A stretch of DNA of 46,552 nucleotides from Gammaproteobacteria bacterium (GTDB lineage Bacteria; Pseudomonadota; Gammaproteobacteria; SZUA-229), in assembly GCA_029880105.1 (NCBI GenBank), contig JAOUPA010000001.1:1-46552 (forward strand), in the 5' to 3' direction. The notes below the pieces were generated by a model that was given only the letters and a program-made list of their open reading frames with translations, did no database searches and was not told the origin of the DNA. Below, piece after piece: positions 9,275-17,426 of the stretch. Made by a program: the position numbers and the translations under genes. Every line of letters starts with the position of its first letter. The stretch's first letter is position 1.

Positions 9275-10222
9275 TTAATCGTTGGTCAGGCCGTGAAACT
9301 CACGTGCCGTCTGGCAATCGAGCATAATCTGATTTTTGAGGTCATCAAAAGAGGCAAATTTTTGCTCATCACGTATTTTTTGATGAAAGGCTATACAGAC
9401 GTTCTCACCATAAATATCCTGATTGAAATCGAATAAATGAACTTCAAGCTGAACACGTTCGCCTTCCACCGTGGGTCGAAGCCCGAGATTGGCGATGCCT
9501 TTCGCAGTGCCTAATTTACTGGAATGCATGGTAACAGAATATACCCCTTGTAGAGGGGTGCTGGGGCGGTGCAGATGAATATTTGCAGTTGGAAATCCGA
9601 TTGTGCGCCCTCGTTTGTCACCATGTGCAACGCGTCCGCAGATCTGGTAGGGCCTGCCCAGCATTTTTTCTGTGTCATCAAGCTGGCCGTTAATCAATGC
9701 CTGACGAATTCGAGTACTGCTGACGCGGGTATCGCCCACGTGATGTGTTGATAGCGATGCGACTTCAAAACCGTGTTTTTCGCCGTATTTCTGTAACAGT
9801 TCAAGGTTTCCCTTACGGTCGCGCCCAAACTGGAAGTCATCACCAATCACCAATGCCTTGATCGCTAGCTTGTCAACAAGGATGCTCTGGATAAATTCAT
9901 CGGCGGTCATCGAGCAGAAGTCGACGTCGAAATTCATCAGTAAAACATAATCCGGGCAAAGAGCAGGCAGATGGTCGGCCAGCGCGATCAGTTTGTCTCG
10001 GGTATTCATCAGACGAGGGCGATCACTGGCACTGGAGAAGTATTCGTGTGGCAGGGGATCGAAGCTCATCATGCAGGTTTTGGCGTCGTGTTTTCTGGCA
10101 ATCTCGGCCAGTAGTTTGAGCAGGGCCTGGTGACCCAGGTGAATCCCATCGAAATTACCAATGGTCAGGGCGAGGCCCTGATGTGTCGGCTTTAGATTAT
10201 GGAGTTCACGGATTAGATGCAT
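9275..10222 (-). CDS. ribF: Bifunctional riboflavin kinase / FAD synthetase
   Basis: 315 residues. The N-terminal FAD synthetase domain carries the nucleotidyl-transferase motif GNFDGIHLGH (about residues 23-32) and the later SSTRIR. The C-terminal flavokinase domain starts near residue 190, with GRVAHGDKRGRTIGFPTAN. It converts riboflavin to FMN and then FAD. It lies between murJ (11-base gap) and ileS in the conserved murJ-ribF-ileS order. Confidence 0.98.
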   Translation of the reverse strand: MHLIRELHNLKPTHQGLALTIGNFDGIHLGHQALLKLLAEIARKHDAKTCMMSFDPLPHEYFSSASDRPRLMNTRDKLIALADHLPALCPDYVLLMNFDVDFCSMTADEFIQSILVDKLAIKALVIGDDFQFGRDRKGNLELLQKYGEKHGFEVASLSTHHVGDTRVSSTRIRQALINGQLDDTEKMLGRPYQICGRVAHGDKRGRTIGFPTANIHLHRPSTPLQGVYSVTMHSSKLGTAKGIANLGLRPTVEGERVQLEVHLFDFNQDIYGENVCIAFHQKIRDEQKFASFDDLKNQIMLDCQTAREFHGLTND

Positions 10223-10233
10223 GGTTCAGGTTG

Positions 10234-11793
10234 TTAATTTGATCGCTTCAATTTAATCGGGTGAAGGCCAGTAAGCATGAGTGTAACAAAGTAAACAACA
10301 ACAGCCATGGCTATAATGCCAGTCATATTGGAAACACGCTGTATAGCCGACCAGATTGACCACTGTGATATCTCGGGCGTAATCCACAAAATACCCGCCA
10401 CCATGGCAGCGCAGGCTATTGTAATCTGTGTCAGTAATTTAACCCAGCCATGCGTGGGTTTGTATACTTCTCTTCGTCTTAAGCCTCGATAAAGCAGAAA
10501 GGCGTTGAGGTAGGCGGAACAGCTGGTGGCTAGTGCCAGACCGATATGCGGGGCTTCGTAATTAAAGAGAATCAGAGGTACCACAAACAGGATATTCATT
10601 ACCATGTTGCTGATCATGGCAATGATGCCAATGCGTACCGGCGTTCTGGTGTCCTGGCGCGCATAAAAGCCGGGAGCCAGAATTTTGATAATGATAAAGG
10701 CAGGCAGGCCGGCGATATAGGCCATCAGACTCAGACTGGCAAGGTGGGTGTCTGATGTCGAGAACTCACCGTACTGAAAAAGGGTGGCGAGTACAGGTCC
10801 GGCGAGCACAAACAGGCCCACACAGGCGGGTATAGCGATGATCAACACCAGTCGAATGGCCCAGTTGAGGGTCTGGTTGAATTCCTCGGCAGAATCGCGC
10901 GCGTGCTGATTTGAGAGTGCTGGCAAAATTACGGTGGCAATGGCAATCCCAAAAATACCCAGGGGGAATTCAAGCAGGCGATCAGAATAATATAACCAGC
11001 TCACGCTGCCGGCCATTAGGAACGAGGCGATGACGGTATCGAGTAGTAGATTGATCTGCGCTACCGATGAACCAACGATTGCGGGTAGCATCAGTTTAAG
11101 GATTTTTGAAACCCCCTCGTGGTGATGTTTGAAGCGAGGGTGGGGGATGAGTCCCAGTCTTTTCAGAAAGGGCAGCTGGAGCAGAAATTGCAGCAGGCCT
11201 GCCAGTGCCACGCCCCAGGCTAGAGCCATCAGCGGTTCATCCATCTTTGGCGATAGCCAGACTGCGGCTGCAATCATACTGAGATTGAGCAACACAGGCG
11301 TGAATGCGGGTACGGCAAACTGGTTGAAGCTGTTGAGAATGCCACTGGCAAAGGCTACCAGCGCGATGAAGAATAGATAGGAGAAGGTAATGTGTAACAT
11401 ATCAGCGGTGAGCTGGAAGCGAACCGGGTCGTCATGGAATCCGGGTGCAAACAGCCAGACCAGTGCGGGTGCGGCGACAGAGCCAATGATGGTGATCAGT
11501 AGCAGGATGCCACCTAGCTTGCCGGCAACGTAATTGATCAGATCCTGTAGCTCTTCACGGCTACGCTTTTCCTTGTATTCAGAAAAGACCGGGACGAAGG
11601 CCTGTGAGAATGCGCCTTCGCCAAACAGGCGACGCATAAAATTGGGGATTTTGAAGGCAACCAGAAAAGCATCGGTGCCACCACTGGCGCCAAAAATTGT
11701 TGCCAGCGTGATATCGCGCAGCAGGCCGAAAATTCGGGAAATCAAGGTCATGCTGCCCACCACGAGGGAGGACCGGAGTAGCTTGGTGCTCAG
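10234..11793 (-). CDS. murJ: Lipid II flippase MurJ (MviN), probable CTG start
   Basis: A polytopic membrane protein of the MOP superfamily that moves lipid II across the inner membrane for peptidoglycan synthesis. From the first GTG (11763) the product would have 509 residues and lack the usual N-terminus. The frame stays open upstream and reads STKLLRSSLVVGSMTLISR, matching the conserved MurJ start. The only start-like codon in front of it is CTG at 11793-11791, preceded at 7 bases by a perfect AAAGGAG (11801-11807 on the opposite strand). I therefore place the start there (519 codons). The flippase core is normal, with many hydrophobic segments and arginines near SRIFGLLRD. It is divergent from rpsT and followed by ribF. 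Confidence 0.93.
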   Translation of the reverse strand: MSTKLLRSSLVVGSMTLISRIFGLLRDITLATIFGASGGTDAFLVAFKIPNFMRRLFGEGAFSQAFVPVFSEYKEKRSREELQDLINYVAGKLGGILLLITIIGSVAAPALVWLFAPGFHDDPVRFQLTADMLHITFSYLFFIALVAFASGILNSFNQFAVPAFTPVLLNLSMIAAAVWLSPKMDEPLMALAWGVALAGLLQFLLQLPFLKRLGLIPHPRFKHHHEGVSKILKLMLPAIVGSSVAQINLLLDTVIASFLMAGSVSWLYYSDRLLEFPLGIFGIAIATVILPALSNQHARDSAEEFNQTLNWAIRLVLIIAIPACVGLFVLAGPVLATLFQYGEFSTSDTHLASLSLMAYIAGLPAFIIIKILAPGFYARQDTRTPVRIGIIAMISNMVMNILFVVPLILFNYEAPHIGLALATSCSAYLNAFLLYRGLRRREVYKPTHGWVKLLTQITIACAAMVAGILWITPEISQWSIWSAIQRVSNMTGIIAMAVVVYFVTLMLTGLHPIKLKRSN

Positions 11794-11870
11794 TTTGTTG
11801 CTCCTTTGGTAATGTAAGGTCAGTTTTTGATAAAATGCACGCGTTGTTGGCGCATTCTATCGAATTTTAG

Positions 11871-11899
11871 TTGACAAAACCCGATGAAACTGGCAATTT
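11871..11899 (+). promoter_or_regulatory. Candidate rpsT promoter
   Basis: A perfect -35 box TTGACA (11871-11876) is followed after 17 bases by a poor -10, CAATTT (11894-11899), then a GC-rich stretch ACGCGC. A GC-rich discriminator is typical of stringently controlled ribosomal promoters. The predicted leader is about 28 bases. A second option is an extended -10 TGATAAAAT at 11828-11836, which has no -35. Confidence 0.4.
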
Positions 11900-11933
11900 A
11901 CGCGCTCTTTTTTAGATAGACAGGTTTTTATCC

Positions 11934-12194
11934 GTGGCAAATTCAGCTTCAGCAAAGAAACGTGCTCGTCAGGCCGTAGTACGTCGTAGTCGTAACATGA
12001 GTGATCGTTCTATGATGCGTACAAGTATCAAGAAAGTTTATTATGCAGTTGAGGCAGGTGATAAAGCCGCTGCAGAGGCTGCCTATAAAGAAGCATGTCC
12101 TATGATCGACCGCATGGCTGGTAAAGGCGTGATTCACATTAATAAGGCAGCTCGCCATAAGAGCAGAATGAATAGCAATATTCGTGCAATGTAA
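11934..12194 (+). CDS. rpsT: 30S ribosomal protein S20
   Basis: 86 residues, highly basic, with the family start ANSASAKKRARQA and end HKSRMNSNIRAM. It binds 16S rRNA in the small subunit. The start codon is GTG; E. coli rpsT also has a weak start (TTG), which is tied to its autoregulation, so the weak start here may serve the same purpose. The Shine-Dalgarno is poor. The gene is monocistronic, with a terminator directly after it, and divergent from murJ. Confidence 0.98.
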   Translation: MANSASAKKRARQAVVRRSRNMSDRSMMRTSIKKVYYAVEAGDKAAAEAAYKEACPMIDRMAGKGVIHINKAARHKSRMNSNIRAM

Positions 12195-12219
12195 GCCCCG
12201 CTTGCGTTAGCCATAAAAG

Positions 12220-12243
12220 AGCCGGTATTAACCGGCTTTTTTA
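12220..12243 (+). terminator. Terminator between convergent rpsT and proB
   Basis: A perfect 7-bp stem AGCCGGT/ACCGGCT (12220-12226 and 12231-12237) with loop ATTA is followed by a run of T. On the other strand the hairpin is followed by TCTTTT, so it may also end proB transcripts. Confidence 0.85.
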
Positions 12244-12274
12244 TCGGCTGGATTTTGTGATTGCCTGACCGGCT

Positions 12275-13390
12275 TCAGAGTAGTACCAGGTTGTCACGGT
12301 GGATCAGTTCGGCTTCATCGATGTATCCGAGCAGATTTTCTATTTCGCTACTGGCCTTGCCCATGATGCGTTCGACTTCTGAGGCCTTGTAATTGACCAG
12401 GCCTCGGGCAATTTCCTTGCCGTTAGTGTCTACACAGGTCACCACGTCGCCACGCTGAAAATTGCCGGAAACACTAGTCACGCCGACAGCGAGCAGGCTG
12501 CTCTTATGCAACGCCTTGCAGGCACCAGCATCAAGTTGCAGGCTGCCCCTGACCGTTAGCTGGTTGGCCAGCCACTGTTTTCTTGTTGCGATTGGCCCGC
12601 TATCGGGCGTCAACAGTGTGCCGAGTAATTCGTTATTGGCTAGCCTGATCAGAATGTTTTTTTCCGAGCCCGAGGCAATCATCGTTGCCGCGCCTGATCT
12701 GGCTGCGCGCTGTGCTGCGGTGATCTTGGTGCGCATACCGCCACAACCCAGGTGGCCACCGTCACCGGCCACTTCTAGCAGTTCGGGGTTAGAGGCATGG
12801 GAGCTGGTAATCAGTTTGGCATCACCGTGGGTTCTCGGGTCCTTGTCGAATACACCCTGCTGATCGGTGAGAATAATCACCGCATCGGCCTCAACCAGGT
12901 TGGCGACTAGTGCGGCCAGTGTGTCGTTGTCACCAAAACGAATTTCTTCAGTTGCGACAGTGTCATTTTCATTAATAATGGGAATCGCACCCAGCGAAAG
13001 CAGTGTGCGCAGTGTACTGCGTGCGTTCAGGTAACGACGACGGTTGGATAGGTCATCGTGTGTTAGTAATACCTGCGCAGTATGGATGCTGTGTTTCTTG
13101 AAACAGGATTCAAACTGCTGGATCAGGCCCATTTGTCCCAGGGCAGCGGCGGCCTGGAGTTCATGCAGGGCATGTGGCCTTTTTTTCCAGCCCATGCGCG
13201 CCATGCCTTCAGCAACAGCACCCGAAGAGACCAGCACGATCTCCTTGCCCTGATTGCGTAGTTCGACTACCTGTGCAGCCCAGCTATTCATTGCTTCGAC
13301 GTCCAGGCCCTGGCCTTCATTGGTAATCAGTGAGCTGCCAATTTTGATTACCCAGCGTTTTGATTTGGCGAATTTGGCTCGGTCAGTCAT
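12275..13390 (-). CDS. proB: Glutamate 5-kinase
   Basis: 371 residues from ATG 13390; a GTG one codon upstream is possible. The N-terminal amino-acid kinase domain (WVIKIGSSL, VLVSSGAVAEG, INENDTV) phosphorylates glutamate in the first step of proline synthesis. The C-terminal PUA domain (about 280-371) reads GDVVTCVDTNGKEIARGLVNY. The start overlaps the obgE stop in ATGACTGA, which indicates translational coupling. The obgE-proB pair is common in Pseudomonas-like genomes. proA is not in this window. Confidence 0.97.
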   Translation of the reverse strand: MTDRAKFAKSKRWVIKIGSSLITNEGQGLDVEAMNSWAAQVVELRNQGKEIVLVSSGAVAEGMARMGWKKRPHALHELQAAAALGQMGLIQQFESCFKKHSIHTAQVLLTHDDLSNRRRYLNARSTLRTLLSLGAIPIINENDTVATEEIRFGDNDTLAALVANLVEADAVIILTDQQGVFDKDPRTHGDAKLITSSHASNPELLEVAGDGGHLGCGGMRTKITAAQRAARSGAATMIASGSEKNILIRLANNELLGTLLTPDSGPIATRKQWLANQLTVRGSLQLDAGACKALHKSSLLAVGVTSVSGNFQRGDVVTCVDTNGKEIARGLVNYKASEVERIMGKASSEIENLLGYIDEAELIHRDNLVLL

Positions 13391-14396
13391 CACGGTTTTC
13401 CAGGTGCTTCATAATATCGTAGACAATATCCTGTGTGCCGATATTGCTCAGTGCAGAAATGGTATAGACAGGGCCATGCCAGTCGAGGGCCTGTGTGATG
13501 GCATCCTTTTTCTCAGTCAGTTCCTCTTCGGACAATAGATCGGTTTTGTTGAGTACCAGCCAGCGTTCTTTATCGGCGAGTTCACTGCTATATTTTTCCA
13601 GCTCATTCAGAATAGTTTTTGCATCTTCAACGGGATCACTGCCATCGTAAGGCGCAATATCAATAATGTGTAACAAAAGCTGGGTGCGCGACAGGTGCTT
13701 GAGAAACTGTATACCCAGTCCGGCGCCCTCGGAGGCGCCTTCGATCAGCCCCGGGATATCCGCTATGACAAAGCTCTGGTGAGTGCCCACGCGAACAACG
13801 CCAAGGTTGGGGTAGAGCGTGGTGAACGGGTAGTCAGCCACCTTGGGTTTTGCAGCAGAAACGGCACGGATAAAAGTTGATTTGCCCGCATTGGGCATGC
13901 CTAACAGGCCAACGTCAGCCAGCACCTTGAGTTCGAGGCGCAGCTGGCGTCGCTCGCCCGGGGTGCCGGGGGTGCACTTACGGGGTGTCTGGTTGATTGA
14001 GCTCTTGAAGCGAGTATTTCCCAGTCCATGCCAGCCGCCCTGGGCAACCATGATCTTCTGGCCGTGCTCGGTAATATCGCCAAGCTGTTCGTCAGTATCT
14101 TCATCGAAAATGAGCGTGCCTACAGGTACATGCACAAAAAGATCTTTGCCACCGTGTCCAGTCATTTCGCGTCCTGCACCTTTCTGGCCGGATTCTGCGG
14201 TATAGGTGCGAACATGGCGAAAGTCGGCGAGCGTATTTAGGTTTTCGTCACCCAGCAGGAAAACACTGCCGCCATCGCCGCCATCGCCGCCGTCAGGGCC
14301 GCCGCGTGGTATAAATTTTTCACGACGAAAGTGGATGACGCCATTGCCGCCATCGCCAGCGATAACCTTGATTGTAACTTCGTCGATGAAGCGCAT
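13383..14396 (-). CDS. obgE: GTPase ObgE/CgtA, ribosome assembly
   Basis: 337 residues. The glycine-rich Obg fold (about 1-158) begins MRFIDEVTIKVIAGDGGNG. The GTPase domain follows, with the P-loop GMPNAGKST, the DIPGLIEGA switch and the NKTD specificity motif. ObgE binds the 50S subunit, helps its late assembly, and links to stringent control; spoT is encoded 3 kb away. The poorly conserved C-terminal tail of E. coli ObgE is short here (ends MKHLENRDD). It is preceded by the rpmA terminator, so it probably has its own promoter. Confidence 0.97.
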   Translation of the reverse strand: MRFIDEVTIKVIAGDGGNGVIHFRREKFIPRGGPDGGDGGDGGSVFLLGDENLNTLADFRHVRTYTAESGQKGAGREMTGHGGKDLFVHVPVGTLIFDEDTDEQLGDITEHGQKIMVAQGGWHGLGNTRFKSSINQTPRKCTPGTPGERRQLRLELKVLADVGLLGMPNAGKSTFIRAVSAAKPKVADYPFTTLYPNLGVVRVGTHQSFVIADIPGLIEGASEGAGLGIQFLKHLSRTQLLLHIIDIAPYDGSDPVEDAKTILNELEKYSSELADKERWLVLNKTDLLSEEELTEKKDAITQALDWHGPVYTISALSNIGTQDIVYDIMKHLENRDD

Positions 14397-14426
14397 GATG
14401 TGGATGCTCGGTATTAATTGGGTGTA

Positions 14427-14432
14427 ATTATA
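14427..14432 (-). promoter_or_regulatory. Candidate -10 box for obgE-proB
   Basis: A perfect TATAAT on the minus strand lies 30 bases before the obgE ATG and after the rpmA terminator. There is no convincing -35 at 16-18 bases. Its position between terminator and gene supports a separate obgE-proB transcript. Confidence 0.35.
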
Positions 14433-14474
14433 GCCAGTTATGGTGGTTTCGGTTTCGTTGCACTAACCTGAATA

Positions 14475-14503
14475 CAAAAAAAGCCCCTAAGTGGGGCTTT
14501 TTT
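14475..14503 (-). terminator. Terminator after rplU-rpmA
   Basis: Stem AAGCCCC/GGGGCTT (14481-14487 and 14493-14499), loop TAAGT. On the minus strand it is followed by a run of eight T, so it ends the rplU-rpmA transcript. The T run on the other strand makes it symmetrical. Confidence 0.85.
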
Positions 14504-14527
14504 ATCTCAGAACTGTTCTAGCTGGAC

Positions 14528-14785
14528 TTAAGCAGGGATAACGCTAACAGTTCTGCGTTTTCTCGGGCCGCTGATAGAAAAGCTAACCTGGCCGTCTGCA
14601 GTCGCAAACAATGTATGGTCACGACCCATACCCATATTGTTACCAGCGTGGAATTTGGTGCCACGTTGACGAACGATAATGTTGCCAGCTTTAACTACTT
14701 CACCGCCAAATTTTTTGACGCCAAGTCGTTTCGATTCCGAATCTCTACCGTTTTTGGTACTGCCGGCCGCTTTTTTGTGTGCCAT
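14528..14785 (-). CDS. rpmA: 50S ribosomal protein L27
   Basis: 85 residues, with the canonical start MAHKKAAGSTKNGRDSESK and the motif AGNIIVRQRGTKFH. L27 reaches into the peptidyl-transferase centre with its N-terminus. There is no Firmicutes-type cleavable N-terminal extension: the conserved AHKKA follows Met1 directly. It lies 30 bases after rplU in the standard rplU-rpmA operon. Confidence 0.99.
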   Translation of the reverse strand: MAHKKAAGSTKNGRDSESKRLGVKKFGGEVVKAGNIIVRQRGTKFHAGNNMGMGRDHTLFATADGQVSFSISGPRKRRTVSVIPA

Positions 14786-14815
14786 TGTGAGTGACTCCTA
14801 TATATTTCTTAAAGA

Positions 14816-15127
14816 CTAACCAGTAATGCCTGTCACTTCGATTTCAGTGTAATACTGACGGTGACCGGTTCTTTTCTGGTGGTGTTTACGACGTCTGAAT
14901 TTCATGATCTCAACCTTCTTGGCGCGACCGTGGGCTTTCACTACAGCAGTGACCTTGCCGCCTTCAACCAGTGGTGAGCCAATGTTGATTTTATCGCCAT
15001 CGGCGATCATCAGTACTTTGTCTAATTCGACAGAAGCACCTTCTTCAGCATCTAGTTTTTCAACGCGAAGTATTTCGCCCTGAGTAAGTTTGTACTGTTT
15101 TCCACCCGTGCTAACTACAGCGTACAT
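14816..15127 (-). CDS. rplU: 50S ribosomal protein L21
   Basis: 103 residues, the full family length, from MYAVVSTGGKQYKL to the basic RNA-binding part KFRRRKHHQKRTGHRQ. It binds 23S rRNA and contacts L20. It is the first gene of rplU-rpmA and has a good promoter at 15164-15192. It is divergent from ispB, the usual arrangement. Confidence 0.99.
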   Translation of the reverse strand: MYAVVSTGGKQYKLTQGEILRVEKLDAEEGASVELDKVLMIADGDKINIGSPLVEGGKVTAVVKAHGRAKKVEIMKFRRRKHHQKRTGHRQYYTEIEVTGITG

Positions 15128-15163
15128 GGGTTTTCTCCAAAATCGTTGACAGAAAGGGCGCAG

Positions 15164-15192
15164 ATTGTACCGATAATGCGGCTTTCTGGCAA
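15164..15192 (-). promoter_or_regulatory. Promoter of rplU-rpmA
   Basis: On the minus strand TTGCCA (15192-15187) and TACAAT (15169-15164) are separated by exactly 17 bases. The -10 lies 36 bases before the rplU ATG, leaving a leader of about 30 bases. Confidence 0.75.
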
Positions 15193-15262
15193 GCCTGACG
15201 CCTGTTATACGGGCTTATTTTTGATAAAAAATAAATCCATGCCTGATTTACCCTGCCTGAGC

Positions 15263-15292
15263 TTGACACTATACCACTCAGATACATAGGAT
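15263..15292 (+). promoter_or_regulatory. Candidate ispB promoter
   Basis: A perfect -35 TTGACA (15263-15268) is followed after 18 bases by TAGGAT (15287-15292, four of six consensus bases). The ispB GTG lies 33 bases further on. Confidence 0.55.
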
Positions 15293-15325
15293 GCGCACTC
15301 TTTAGAGTGTTTTAATGGTATTTAA

Positions 15326-16321
15326 GTGTCTGAAAACAAGCCAGATTCCAGTCTGACCATCCAGCCTGTTATTGCCCTCAGCCGGGCAGATATGGATGCG
15401 GTCAACAATGTCATCCTTGAGCGACTGAGCTCAGAGGTCGCACTGATCAATCAGCTCGGACACTACATTATTGACTCTGGTGGCAAGCGCCTCAGGCCTA
15501 TGCTGGCGGTGCTGGCGGCTCGCGCCTATGGTTATGAAGGCAGTCATCACCAGCTGCTGGCGGCCATCGTTGAATTTATCCATACCGCGACGCTACTACA
15601 CGATGATGTCGTTGATGAATCAGATTTGCGTCGTGGTCAGGAAACCGCCAATGCCATGTTCGGTAACGCCGCCAGTGTACTGGTCGGTGATTTCCTCTAT
15701 TCCAGGGCATTTGAGATGATGGTGGACGTGAATAGCATGCGTGTCATGGAAATAATGGCCAATGCCACCAATGTCATTGCCGAAGGCGAAGTCATGCAGC
15801 TGATGAATGTACATGATGCGGAAACCACTGAAAAACGCTATCTGGAAGTAATTTACTGTAAAACCGCCAAGCTGTTTGAGGCGGCGACCCGACTGGGTGC
15901 GGTGCTGTGTAATCGGCCGGCTCAGGAAGAAGAAGCCATTGCTCGTTATGGTATGCATCTGGGTACTGCCTTTCAGCTGATCGACGACGTGCTCGATTAC
16001 AGCTCCAGCAGTGAAGATATGGGCAAGAATGTTGGTGATGATCTGGCTGAAGGCAAGCCAACGCTACCGTTAATCTATGCCATGGAGCACGGTGATGAAG
16101 CACAATCAGCTATCATCCGTAAAGCCATTGAGCAGGGTGGCTATGAGATGATCGATCAGGTACAGGCGATTATTCAACAGACTGGTGCGCTGGACTACAC
16201 TCGCCGAGCGGCGCAGAAGGAAGCCAATATGGCGATCAAACAGCTGGCGCACCTGCCAGAATCGGAATACAAGCAGGCGCTGGAAACGCTGGCGCAGTTT
16301 TCAGTACAGCGCAGCGCCTGA
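15326..16321 (+). CDS. ispB: Octaprenyl diphosphate synthase (polyprenyl synthetase)
   Basis: 331 residues with a GTG start; the nearby ATG at 15315 is out of frame. IspB extends FPP with IPP units to make the ubiquinone side chain. Both aspartate-rich motifs are intact: LHDDVVDE with Asp93, Asp94 and Asp97, and LIDDVLDY with Asp220, Asp221 and Asp224. GGKRLRP is also present. The protein resembles E. coli IspB throughout, though the chain length made (C40 or another) cannot be told from sequence alone. It is divergent from rplU, as in many gammaproteobacteria, and followed by a tRNA gene. Confidence 0.96.
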   Translation: MSENKPDSSLTIQPVIALSRADMDAVNNVILERLSSEVALINQLGHYIIDSGGKRLRPMLAVLAARAYGYEGSHHQLLAAIVEFIHTATLLHDDVVDESDLRRGQETANAMFGNAASVLVGDFLYSRAFEMMVDVNSMRVMEIMANATNVIAEGEVMQLMNVHDAETTEKRYLEVIYCKTAKLFEAATRLGAVLCNRPAQEEEAIARYGMHLGTAFQLIDDVLDYSSSSEDMGKNVGDDLAEGKPTLPLIYAMEHGDEAQSAIIRKAIEQGGYEMIDQVQAIIQQTGALDYTRRAAQKEANMAIKQLAHLPESEYKQALETLAQFSVQRSA

Positions 16322-16347
16322 TACACAGGTGATGAAGCTGCTATAAT
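16318..16347 (+). promoter_or_regulatory. tRNA-Pro promoter
   Basis: A perfect TATAAT (16342-16347) lies 9 bases before the tRNA 5' end. CTGATA (16318-16323), 18 bases upstream, matches the -35 at four of six positions. It overlaps the ispB stop. Confidence 0.6.
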
Positions 16348-16356
16348 CAGACCCTT

Positions 16357-16433
16357 CGGAGTGTAGCTCAGTTTGGTAGAGTACTACGTTCGGGACGTAG
16401 GGGTCGGAGGTTCAAATCCTCTCACTCCGACCA
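16357..16433 (+). tRNA. tRNA-Pro(CGG), CCA encoded
   Basis: A full 77-base cloverleaf. The acceptor stem CGGAGTG pairs with CACTCCG (16423-16429), followed by discriminator A and encoded CCA (16431-16433). The D arm is GCTCAGTTTGGTAGAGT. The anticodon stem CTACG/CGTAG encloses loop TTCGGGA with anticodon CGG at 16391-16393. The T arm is GGAGG-TTCAAAT-CCTCT. This tRNA reads CCG proline codons. Confidence 0.97.
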
Positions 16434-16493
16434 ATCGATAAGTTGTAACCAGATATTCGGTTGGCGGCGCTTGCTTAAAACAGAGTATTAATC

Positions 16494-17117
16494 ATGTCAA
16501 AGGGTAGTCTATACATTATTTCAGCACCTTCGGGGGCGGGAAAAAGCAGTCTGGTTTCGGCACTGGTGAAAGACTGGCCAGATATTGAAGTATCTGTCTC
16601 GCATACTACCCGCGCAATGCGACCAGGTGAGCGAGATGGCATCGAATATCACTTTGTTGATGAAGCCGCATTTGTCGATATGATTGATCAGGGGCTGTTT
16701 CTAGAGCACGCGCAGGTGTTCGATAACCGCTATGGAACATCGCGCCAGAGCATTCAGGAGCAGCTGCTCAAGGGTAAAGATGTTATTCTGGAGATCGACT
16801 GGCAGGGCGCGCGCCAGATCAGGCAACTGGTCAGCGACTGCAAAACCATATATATTCTGCCGCCCAGCGTTGCTGCGCTACGCCAGCGTCTGCAAAATCG
16901 TGGGCAGGATGATGCTAAACTTATCGAGCGGCGTATGCGTGATGCTGTCAGTGAAATGTCGCATTATGGCGAGTTTGATTATATAGTTATCAATGATGAT
17001 TTTGAGCAGGCGAAGAATGACTTGTCTGCGATATTTGCCAGTAACAGGTTGCTGAAAGAGTTCCAGCAGGAACACCATGCTGATTTACTGGCTGAATTAC
17101 TAACCGCAAAAATTTAG
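16494..17117 (+). CDS. gmk: Guanylate kinase
   Basis: 207 residues. It phosphorylates GMP to GDP. The P-loop APSGAGKSS (about residues 11-19), the GMP-binding SHTTRAMRPGERDG and YGTSRQS are all present. The ATG follows a weak Shine-Dalgarno. It starts the gmk-rpoZ-spoT series, which places GTP supply beside (p)ppGpp metabolism. Confidence 0.98.
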   Translation: MSKGSLYIISAPSGAGKSSLVSALVKDWPDIEVSVSHTTRAMRPGERDGIEYHFVDEAAFVDMIDQGLFLEHAQVFDNRYGTSRQSIQEQLLKGKDVILEIDWQGARQIRQLVSDCKTIYILPPSVAALRQRLQNRGQDDAKLIERRMRDAVSEMSHYGEFDYIVINDDFEQAKNDLSAIFASNRLLKEFQQEHHADLLAELLTAKI

Positions 17118-17153
17118 CGGGTATTTTAGAAATAACTGGAGTGTAAATTTATT

Positions 17154-17417
17154 ATGGCACGTTTAACTGTAGAAGATTGCCTGGATTATGTGGATAACCG
17201 ATTCGAGCTGGTATTAGTTGCAACACGTCGTGCGCGTCAGCTTGCCATGGGTGCTGATCCCCTTGTGCCAGTAGACAATGACAAGCCTACTGTATTGGCT
17301 TTGCGTGAGATTGCAGAAAACCTGATTAATGACGAAGTGTTGCAGGAAGCAGTTGTTCAGCAGGATGATGTTGAAGCTTTGATTGAAGGTGATTTGCAGG
17401 GCGCTGATCATTTCTAA
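17154..17417 (+). CDS. rpoZ: RNA polymerase omega subunit
   Basis: 87 residues, with the family start MARLTVEDCLDYVDNRFELV and the helix ATRRARQL. Omega helps assemble the core enzyme by binding beta-prime, and forms part of a (p)ppGpp-binding site. It lies 36 bases after gmk, with GGAG about 12 bases before the ATG, and 9 bases before spoT. Confidence 0.98.
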   Translation: MARLTVEDCLDYVDNRFELVLVATRRARQLAMGADPLVPVDNDKPTVLALREIAENLINDEVLQEAVVQQDDVEALIEGDLQGADHF

Positions 17418-17426
17418 TCAGCGCTG

